In this document: positions 1-5,750 of the stretch, one piece after another
Layout of the letters: each line of letters starts with the position of its first letter
How positions within the stretch are numbered: the stretch's first letter is position 1
Made by a program: the position numbers and the translations under genes
Notes under the pieces: model-generated
Told to the model about the DNA's origin: nothing
Database searches by the model: none
What the model saw: only the letters and a program-made list of their open reading frames with translations
Assembly (NCBI GenBank): GCA_012511005.1
Contig: JAAZGX010000132.1
Coordinates: forward strand, 1-12,525
DNA from: Clostridiales bacterium
Lineage (GTDB): Bacteria; Bacillota; Clostridia; Oscillospirales; Acutalibacteraceae
DNA length: 12,525 nucleotides
Direction of reading: 5' to 3'

Positions 1-828
1 GCACAGACATGCTTTGATTATTTAAAGGATAAATTTCATTTTACAACACTCGTTGAAAAAGGAGTAAACTCAGATGTAAACCTTTCCTCGTTAGCCGTTG
101 GCGGAATGAGTAAGGGTGTTACAACTCTTGAAATGGCGGCGGCATTCGCCACATTTGGAAACGGCGGTATGTATTATAAACCGTACTGCTACACAAAGGT
201 TACTAACAGCGACGGCAGTCAGGTGCTTTTAGAGTATAAGGAAACAAAAGAAAAAGCGATAAGCGAGGGTACTTCGGTTGTAATGCGTAAGCTTCTTGAA
301 ACGGTCGTTTCGGGCGGCACAGCCTCTGGCTACGGTGTCAGCGGATTTAGAACATTTGCAAAAACCGGTACGACAAGTAATCATTATGACAGATGGTTTG
401 TTGGCGGAACTCCTCACTATGTTGCTGCCGTTTGGTATGGATATGATATAAATAAAGAGATTAACGCCAGCGGAAACCCGGCAGGAAAAATCTTTTCAAA
501 AATTATGAACGATGTTCATAAAAACCTAAAATCGAAATCATTTAAGGATTCTTCAGAGGTTGTTTCACGGCAATATTGTGTTGCTACGGGTTTACTTGCA
601 AGTGATGATTGTCCAAAAAAGGCTTATGGATATTACAGAAGAAATAAGCTTCCCTCAACATGTGCAGAATGCTCTTTAAGTACGACAGCCGGCTCAACAA
701 GTGCGACGACTTCACCTTTAACCACACAGTCAATTACAACAACTTTGCCGCCGATTATCACAACAGAGCCGACTGCTTCGCAGCCTGTTATAACGGAATC
801 AGACACGGAAGCTATAAATATTGAGTAG
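1..828 (+). CDS. Class A penicillin-binding protein, C-terminal part (5' end outside window)
   Basis: This is the transpeptidase end of a bifunctional peptidoglycan synthase (PBP1A-like), which polymerises and cross-links cell wall at the outer face of the membrane. The reading frame is open from base 1, so the N-terminal membrane anchor, glycosyltransferase domain and catalytic Ser motifs lie upstream. The conserved stretch GGMSKGVTTLEMAAAFATFG, followed by NGG, is visible, then the KTGT box at 361-372 that lines the active site. After it comes the family-typical segment with TGLLASDDCP and a second Cys pair near STCAEC. The last ~45 residues are a Ser/Thr/Pro-rich tail, common as a flexible extracellular extension in Gram-positive PBPs. 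The stop codon overlaps the ribosome binding site of the next gene, suggesting co-transcription with ruvX. Family assignment is secure; the exact paralogue (PBP1A versus 2A-type) cannot be fixed from this part. Confidence 0.93.
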   Translation, partial: AQTCFDYLKDKFHFTTLVEKGVNSDVNLSSLAVGGMSKGVTTLEMAAAFATFGNGGMYYKPYCYTKVTNSDGSQVLLEYKETKEKAISEGTSVVMRKLLETVVSGGTASGYGVSGFRTFAKTGTTSNHYDRWFVGGTPHYVAAVWYGYDINKEINASGNPAGKIFSKIMNDVHKNLKSKSFKDSSEVVSRQYCVATGLLASDDCPKKAYGYYRRNKLPSTCAECSLSTTAGSTSATTSPLTTQSITTTLPPIITTEPTASQPVITESDTEAINIE

Positions 829-837
829 GGTAATTTT

Positions 838-1257
838 ATGATTATTATGTCAATTGATTATGGCGATGCACGAACAGGAGCAGCGGTTTCTGATAAATAT
901 GAAATGCTTGCCTTTCCTGTTTGTGTAATACACGAGAAAGATAAGGGTTTACTTTCTGAAAAAATAGTCTGCCTTGCAAAAGAGAAAGAAGCGGAGCTGA
1001 TTATTGTCGGATACCCGAAAAATATGGACGGTTCCGAGGGGTTTAAGGCGCAAGCCGCGGCTGAATTTGCCGATATATTAAAAGAAAGCACAAATCTTCC
1101 GATAGAGCTATGGGACGAGAGGCTTACTACTGTATCCGCTCATAAAATCTTAAATGATAATAATGTGAGAGGCAAAAAACGAAAAGATACCGTTGATGCG
1201 GTAGCCGCCGTAATTATTTTACAAAGCTATCTTGAATACAGAAAAAATAGAGCATAA
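838..1257 (+). CDS. ruvX: Putative pre-16S rRNA nuclease / Holliday junction resolvase-like protein RuvX (YqgF)
   Basis: The product is a 139-residue RNase H-fold nuclease of the YqgF/RuvX family, cytoplasmic, implicated in 5' maturation of 16S rRNA and annotated in many genomes as a Holliday junction resolvase. The N-terminal SIDYGDARTGAAVSD carries the first catalytic Asp. The central VGYPKNMDGSEG matches the family's VGLPxNMDGSxG. WDERLTT supplies the acidic residue of the next strand, and the C-terminal KDTVDAVAAVIIL carries the final Asp. Length is normal for the family. The start at 838 is preferred over the in-frame ATG at 847 because AGGG at 827-830 lies seven bases before it. The ribosome binding site overlaps the stop of the penicillin-binding protein gene, so the two are probably one operon. 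Confidence 0.93.
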   Translation: MIIMSIDYGDARTGAAVSDKYEMLAFPVCVIHEKDKGLLSEKIVCLAKEKEAELIIVGYPKNMDGSEGFKAQAAAEFADILKESTNLPIELWDERLTTVSAHKILNDNNVRGKKRKDTVDAVAAVIILQSYLEYRKNRA

Positions 1258-1258
1258 A

Positions 1259-1282
1259 ACGGTTCATCAAAAGATGAACCGT
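1259..1282 (-). terminator. Rho-independent terminator, probably for ackA
   Basis: ACGGTTCATC and GATGAACCGT form a perfect 10-bp stem with an AAAA (or TTTT) loop in the gap between the convergent genes ruvX and ackA. Read on the minus strand, the stem is followed by a short T run and then a second T-rich stretch. Read on the plus strand it is followed by AAATTATAAAAG, which is not a U-tract. The sequence therefore favours termination of ackA, though the hairpin may also protect the 3' end of the ruvX transcript. Confidence 0.82.
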
Positions 1283-1297
1283 AAATTATAAAAGACT

Positions 1298-2494
1298 TTA
1301 TTTAACAGAGGCTATTTCCAAAGTATCTTTGGCAATAATAAGCTCCTCATTAGTCGGTATTACAAAGACGCGGACAGGAGAGTTGCCCTTAGTTATTTCG
1401 CCCTCGGCGCCGCGTATAAGTATTTCATTTGCAGCATCGTCAAAATCAATACCAAGAAATGTTAGGTTTTTACAAACATTTTCTCTGATATCGGGCGCAT
1501 TTTCGCCTAAACCGCCCGTAAATACTATAGCGTCAACCCCATTCATTGCAGCGGCATAACTGCCAATGAATTTCCTGATTTGATATTGCTGTATTTTCCT
1601 TGCAAGCGCGGCTCTTTCGTTGCCCGCTTCTGCGGCTAATGTAAGGTCCCTATCATCAGATGATAAGCCGCTAACCCCTAAAGCGCCGGACTTTTTATTT
1701 AATAAATCGTCAGTTTCATCGGGTGATAACCCTTCCTTTCTTTGTAAAAGGGTTACAACAGACGGGTCAAGAGTGCCCGTTCTCGTACCCATCATAAAGC
1801 CGTCAAGAGGGGTAAGCCCCATACTCGTATCTATAACCCTACCGTCAACAATAGCCGTTATAGAGCAGCCGTTGCCAAGGTGACATGTAACAATTTTTGA
1901 CTGCTCTTTTCCTAAAAGCTTTATACATTTTGCGCTGACATATCTGTGGGAAGTGCCGTGGAAGCCGTATCGGCGGATGTTATGTTTTTTAGAAAGCTCA
2001 TAGGGGATAGGAAAAGTGTAAGCTTCTTCGGGCATTGTGCTGTGAAAAGCTGTATCAAATACTACGACCTGCGGTACGGACTTTCCCAAAACCTCTGTAC
2101 ACGCCTTAATACCTTGAATGTGCGCAAGGTTGTGAAGAGGCGCAAGAGCGGCATAATCTTCAATAATCCTTACTACTTCGTCGTCAACTAAAACGCTTTT
2201 CGTAAATGTAGAGCCGCCTTGCACAATCCTGTGCCCGACAGCTCCAATATCTGAAAGTGAATAAAGAACCTTGTTCTCGCCCTCGGTAAGAATGTTTTTA
2301 ATAACCTTAAATGCTTCAATATGGTTGTCCATTTTTACCTTAAAATTATAACTGTTTTGACCTGATGAACCTTTTACGTTACCGTCAATGCCAATGCGCT
2401 CACAGTTGCCTTTAGATAGAATTGCTTTACTATCCATATCAAAAAGTTGGTACTTCATTGATGAACTGCCTGCGTTAATGACAAGAATTTTCAC
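1298..2494 (-). CDS. ackA: Acetate kinase
   Basis: This cytoplasmic enzyme converts acetyl phosphate and ADP to acetate and ATP, the substrate-level phosphorylation step of acetogenic fermentation, and works in reverse to activate acetate. The 398-residue length is normal. Catalytic and binding positions known from acetate kinases are present: N7 in VINAGSSSMKYQLFD, the Arg of GHRIVQGG (about R89), the Asp of VVVFDTAFHSTMP (about D147), the His of YGFHGTSH (about H179), the Arg of MMGTRTGTLDP (about R238), and the final Glu in PTNEELIIAKDT. The nucleotide loop TGGLGENAP is also intact. The start is GTG (2492-2494) with GGAGGAG at 2501-2507. No pta gene is next to it in this window. It is transcribed away from tmcAL, from a strong promoter at 2564-2591, and ends at the hairpin at 1259-1282. 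Confidence 0.98.
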   Translation of the reverse strand: MKILVINAGSSSMKYQLFDMDSKAILSKGNCERIGIDGNVKGSSGQNSYNFKVKMDNHIEAFKVIKNILTEGENKVLYSLSDIGAVGHRIVQGGSTFTKSVLVDDEVVRIIEDYAALAPLHNLAHIQGIKACTEVLGKSVPQVVVFDTAFHSTMPEEAYTFPIPYELSKKHNIRRYGFHGTSHRYVSAKCIKLLGKEQSKIVTCHLGNGCSITAIVDGRVIDTSMGLTPLDGFMMGTRTGTLDPSVVTLLQRKEGLSPDETDDLLNKKSGALGVSGLSSDDRDLTLAAEAGNERAALARKIQQYQIRKFIGSYAAAMNGVDAIVFTGGLGENAPDIRENVCKNLTFLGIDFDDAANEILIRGAEGEITKGNSPVRVFVIPTNEELIIAKDTLEIASVK

Positions 2495-2541
2495 TATTTA
2501 CTCCTCCAAGCTTTTGTAACTTTTACCTTGATTTATTAAAG

Positions 2542-2555
2542 ATGATTTTAATCAT
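2542..2555. promoter_or_regulatory. Small palindrome in the ackA-tmcAL divergent region, possible operator
   Basis: ATGATT-TT-AATCAT is a perfect 6-bp inverted repeat with a 2-base centre. It lies just downstream of the predicted ackA transcription start and overlaps the weak candidate -10 for tmcAL. That is a plausible place for a repressor to act on both promoters. It is short and AT-rich, so chance is a real alternative and no regulator can be named. Confidence 0.25.
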
Positions 2556-2563
2556 ACCTGTTT

Positions 2564-2591
2564 ATTATAACATGTAAAAAATCTTTTTCAA
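2564..2591 (-). promoter_or_regulatory. Sigma-A type promoter of ackA with extended -10
   Basis: On the minus strand, TTGAAA (2586-2591) is followed after 16 bases by TATAAT (2564-2569), preceded by TG one base upstream, making an extended -10 element (TGTTATAAT). This is close to consensus and predicts a start near 2557, giving a leader of about 60 bases before the GTG start of ackA. The element lies inside the 131-base divergent region, so it may interfere with tmcAL transcription. The best + strand candidate for tmcAL, TTGATT at 2528-2533 with a poor -10 at 2551-2556, is much weaker. Confidence 0.8.
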
Positions 2592-2625
2592 GGGATTTAT
2601 ATCAAAAAAAGGAACCTTTTATCGA

Positions 2626-3813
2626 ATGAATGTTTATGGAATTGTAGCAGAATACAACCCCTTTCACAACGGGCACAAATATCACATTCTGAAAACACGC
2701 TCGTTAGGCGCCGACGCAATAGTCGCCGTAATGAGCGAAAACTTCGTTCAGCGCGGAGAACCGGCTATTATGCCCACAAGCGGGAGAGTTACCGCCGCAC
2801 TGTTAAACGGTGTTGATTTAGTCATATCCTTGCCTTTGCCCGCGGCAGTTTCAGGGGCAGAGAGCTTTGCTCGTTCGGCAATTTATATTTTGGATGCGCT
2901 GTCAGTCGTTAAAACCGTTTCATTTGGTGCGGAAACGAGTGATGAAAATAAGCTGTCACAAACGGCAGACGCCGTAACTGATAATAGGCTTGTCAGTATA
3001 GTTTTAGACTGTCTAAAAGACGGAAGAACATATGCAAGCGCCCGCCAATCTGCGGTTAGCACGCTTCATGGCAAAAGTATTTCCGATATTCTTTCAACGC
3101 CTAATAACATTCTTGCGGTTGAATATATAAAGGCAATTAAAAGTCTTAATTCAAATATGCGTTTTACTGCCGTTAAAAGAAAAGGCGCCTTACATGACAG
3201 TTTTTCTAAGGGTGAATATAAATCGGCATCGCAAATAAGAAATGAAATTTATAAAGACCTTAATATATCTGAAAGTGTGCCAAAAAACACGCTTGAGATT
3301 ATAAACGCACAGAAGGAACTCGGAAAAATGCCGCCGGACAAAGGCAAGTTTGAAATAGCTGTTTTAAGTGAATTGAGAAGAAAAAGCACCGCGGATTTCA
3401 GCAAGCTTCCGGACATTTCCGAGGGGCTCGAAAATAAGCTGTACAAAGCTGTAAGAGCATGCTCAACAATAAATGATATTATTGACAATGTTAAATCAAA
3501 AAGATATACTCACTCCAGAATAAGAAGATTAATTTTATCCTCATATCTTGGCATTACAAAGGAATATACAAAAGCTTTGCCTCCTTATATAAAGGTTTTA
3601 GGATTTAATGTAAAAGGGCAGTCGCTTTTATCAAATATAAGCAAAAACGCACTAATTCCAATAATTACGAAGTCGTCGCAAATTGATACGCTTTCAGAGT
3701 TTGCAAAAAGTTATTTTCAGCTTGAGTGTAAAGCAGTTGACCTTTACTCGCTTTTACTTCCAGTACCCGACGAATGCGGCAAAGGGATGACGGACGGAAT
3801 AATAAAAATTTAG
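2626..3813 (+). CDS. tmcAL: tRNA(Met) cytidine acetate ligase TmcAL (YlbM family nucleotidyltransferase)
   Basis: TmcAL uses ATP and free acetate to form acetyl-adenylate and transfers the acetyl group to the wobble cytidine (C34) of elongator tRNA-Met, giving ac4C34. The modification helps keep the AUG codon from being misread. The 395-residue product begins with MNVYGIVAEYNPFHNGHKYH. This holds the HxGH-like nucleotidyltransferase signature (HNGH), followed by VAVMSENFVQRGEPAIMP, a hallmark of the YlbM family. Length is near that of Bacillus YlbM. AAGGA around 2609-2613 is a modest ribosome binding site, and the next gene follows after 18 bases. The gene is divergent from ackA, and both enzymes handle acetate; that pairing is suggestive but not proof of shared control. 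Confidence 0.9.
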   Translation: MNVYGIVAEYNPFHNGHKYHILKTRSLGADAIVAVMSENFVQRGEPAIMPTSGRVTAALLNGVDLVISLPLPAAVSGAESFARSAIYILDALSVVKTVSFGAETSDENKLSQTADAVTDNRLVSIVLDCLKDGRTYASARQSAVSTLHGKSISDILSTPNNILAVEYIKAIKSLNSNMRFTAVKRKGALHDSFSKGEYKSASQIRNEIYKDLNISESVPKNTLEIINAQKELGKMPPDKGKFEIAVLSELRRKSTADFSKLPDISEGLENKLYKAVRACSTINDIIDNVKSKRYTHSRIRRLILSSYLGITKEYTKALPPYIKVLGFNVKGQSLLSNISKNALIPIITKSSQIDTLSEFAKSYFQLECKAVDLYSLLLPVPDECGKGMTDGIIKI

Positions 3814-3831
3814 AATTTAAGAGGTATTTAT

Positions 3832-5067
3832 TTGAAAACAATATTAGTTATAGGAGCAGGCGCCGCAGGCTTAATGGCGGCAGGCACAGCGTCACAGCAT
3901 GGGTGCAAGGTAACGCTTTTAGATAAAAATGAAAAGCTTGCAAGAAAACTCGTAATAACGGGTAAGGGCAGATGTAATCTTACGAATAATATAACGGATA
4001 TAAATGATATAATAGCAAATATCCCTGTAAACGGTGCTTTTATGTTCGGCGCTTTATCACGCTTTATGCCGTCTGATACGATAGGCTTTTTCGAAAGCCT
4101 TGGAGTGCCGCTCAAAACCGAAAGAGGCGGTCGTGTTTTTCCCGTTTCAAACAATTCGTTTGATGTTGTTGACGCTCTTAACCGTTTTATTACTAAAAAT
4201 AAAGTTAAAAGAGTTAGAGCAAGCGCAGCATCTCTTATAATAGAAAATAATAAGGTTTTAGGAGCCGTTACGCAAGACGGAAAAAGCTTTACGGCTGATG
4301 CCGTAATTATAGCTACGGGCGGGCTTTCATATCCGCAAACAGGCTCTACGGGTGACGGATATGATTTTGCGAAACAGGCGGGTCACACAATAATAGAGCC
4401 AAAGCCGTCATTAGTGCCCCTTGAGTGTCATGAAGGCTTTGTTAGCAGGGCCGCAGGGCTTACACTAAAAAATATAAACTTAACAATAACAGATACACAT
4501 AAAAAAGCAGATGTTTTCTCGGGATTTGGAGAGCTGCTTATAACTCATTTTGGGGTTTCAGGTCCGCTCGTTTTGAGCGCCTCCTCTCATATGAGAAATA
4601 TGGAAAGCGAAAAGTTTGAGCTGCACATTGACCTAAAGCCTGCTTTAACTCACGAGCAGCTTGATAAAAGAATATTAACCGAAATATCAGAGAACGCAAA
4701 TAAAAACACATTCAATCTTTTATCAACTCTTTTACCAAAGTCTTTAATACCAATTGTCGCAAATTTAAGCGAAGTAAACGGCATGCTAAAGGCTAACTCG
4801 ATTACAAAGGAAGCGCGGCAAAGAATAGCCGCAACGCTTAAAGATATAAAGCTTACGGTTATTGATTTTAGGTCAATAGACGAGGCTGTAATAACATCAG
4901 GCGGGGTATCTGTTAATGAAATTAACCCTAAGACAATGGAAAGCAAAATTACAAAAGGACTTTATTTTGCGGGAGAAGTGATTGATGTTGACGCTTATAC
5001 GGGCGGATTTAACTTGCAAATCGCTTTTTCTACGGGAGCGCTTGCAGGAAATTCAGTTTGTAATTAA
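3832..5067 (+). CDS. BaiN/HI0933-family FAD-dependent oxidoreductase
   Basis: The product is a 411-residue cytoplasmic flavoprotein of the HI0933/YhiN/BaiN family. The N-terminal VIGAGAAGLMAAG (GxGxxG at about residues 8-13) is the FAD dinucleotide-binding motif. It is followed by LARKLVITGKGRCNLTN, the strongest family signature. The C-terminal GLYFAGEVIDVDAYTGGFN, then LQIAFSTGALAG, closes the FAD site. One family member, BaiN of a bile-acid-converting gut Clostridium, has been assigned a role in bile acid reduction. However, the family is near universal in Clostridia and the physiological substrate here is unknown. The start must be TTG at 3832: it has AAGAGG seven bases upstream, and the in-frame tmcAL stop at 3811-3813 closes the frame upstream. 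It lies between tmcAL and cmk, a neighbourhood (flavoprotein, cmk, ispH-rpsA) that recurs in Clostridia. Confidence 0.88.
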   Translation: MKTILVIGAGAAGLMAAGTASQHGCKVTLLDKNEKLARKLVITGKGRCNLTNNITDINDIIANIPVNGAFMFGALSRFMPSDTIGFFESLGVPLKTERGGRVFPVSNNSFDVVDALNRFITKNKVKRVRASAASLIIENNKVLGAVTQDGKSFTADAVIIATGGLSYPQTGSTGDGYDFAKQAGHTIIEPKPSLVPLECHEGFVSRAAGLTLKNINLTITDTHKKADVFSGFGELLITHFGVSGPLVLSASSHMRNMESEKFELHIDLKPALTHEQLDKRILTEISENANKNTFNLLSTLLPKSLIPIVANLSEVNGMLKANSITKEARQRIAATLKDIKLTVIDFRSIDEAVITSGGVSVNEINPKTMESKITKGLYFAGEVIDVDAYTGGFNLQIAFSTGALAGNSVCN

Positions 5068-5087
5068 AATTTGGGGAGGAACTCAAT

Positions 5088-5750
5088 ATGATTAACATAG
5101 CAATTGACGGACCTGCGGGAGCGGGCAAAAGCACAATAGCAAAGGCAGCGGCTAAAGAGTTTGGGTATATTTATGTTGATACGGGCGCGCTTTATCGCGC
5201 TGTCGGGCTGTTTGTAAAAGAAAACGGCAAAGATACTACAAATGAAGAGCAGATAAAACCCTTATTGGAAAAGCTGACTATATCGTTAAAATTTATTGAT
5301 TTCGAGCAAAGGGTGTTTATAGGTGAAAGGGATGTATCATCACTTATTCGCACGCCGGAAATATCAATGGCAGCATCTGATGTTTCAGCTCACCCTATTG
5401 TAAGAGACTTTTTATTTAATTTACAAAGAGATATTGCGGCAAAAAATAATTGTGTGATGGACGGCAGAGATATTGCAACAGTTGTATTGCCCGACGCCAA
5501 TGTAAAAATCTTTCTAACGGCAACAGCAGAGGAGAGAGCAAAAAGACGGTATCATGAATTAATCACAAAAGGGCAGGAAGTGTCATTCGACGAAGTGCTT
5601 TTTGATGTTAAAAAGCGTGACGAGCAAGACTCGAGCCGCAAAATTGCACCATTAAAGCCCGCTTCCGATTCAATAATATTAGACACAACCGGATACACGC
5701 TAAAACAATCTATAAAGCTTATGATTGATACAATTAAGGAGAATATTTAA
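5088..5750 (+). CDS. cmk: Cytidylate kinase
   Basis: Cmk phosphorylates CMP and dCMP to their diphosphates with ATP, feeding nucleic acid and CDP-lipid synthesis in the cytoplasm. The 220-residue product starts with INIAIDGPAGAGKST, the P-loop (about residues 8-16). The CMP-binding VDTGALYRAVG follows at about residues 30-40. Further on are MDGRDIATVVLPDA (about 124-137), the lid Arg cluster ERAKRR, and KRDEQDSSR near the C-terminus, all typical of bacterial Cmk. The start at 5088 has a very strong GGGGAGGA at 5073-5080. Its TAA stop shares one base with the next ATG (TAATG), so translation of the ispH-rpsA fusion is probably coupled to it. Confidence 0.97.
   Translation: MINIAIDGPAGAGKSTIAKAAAKEFGYIYVDTGALYRAVGLFVKENGKDTTNEEQIKPLLEKLTISLKFIDFEQRVFIGERDVSSLIRTPEISMAASDVSAHPIVRDFLFNLQRDIAAKNNCVMDGRDIATVVLPDANVKIFLTATAEERAKRRYHELITKGQEVSFDEVLFDVKKRDEQDSSRKIAPLKPASDSIILDTTGYTLKQSIKLMIDTIKENI

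Noticed and set aside
1651..1665. TATCATC-A-GATGATA dyad inside ackA
   Set aside because: Seven-bp arms with a one-base centre arise directly from the codons for Leu-Ser-Ser-Asp-Asp in a conserved kinase; no promoter or operator context.
3832..5067. Calling the flavoprotein BaiN with a bile acid role
   Set aside because: The family is widespread in bacteria without bile acid metabolism and no other bai gene is in the window; only a family-level name is justified.
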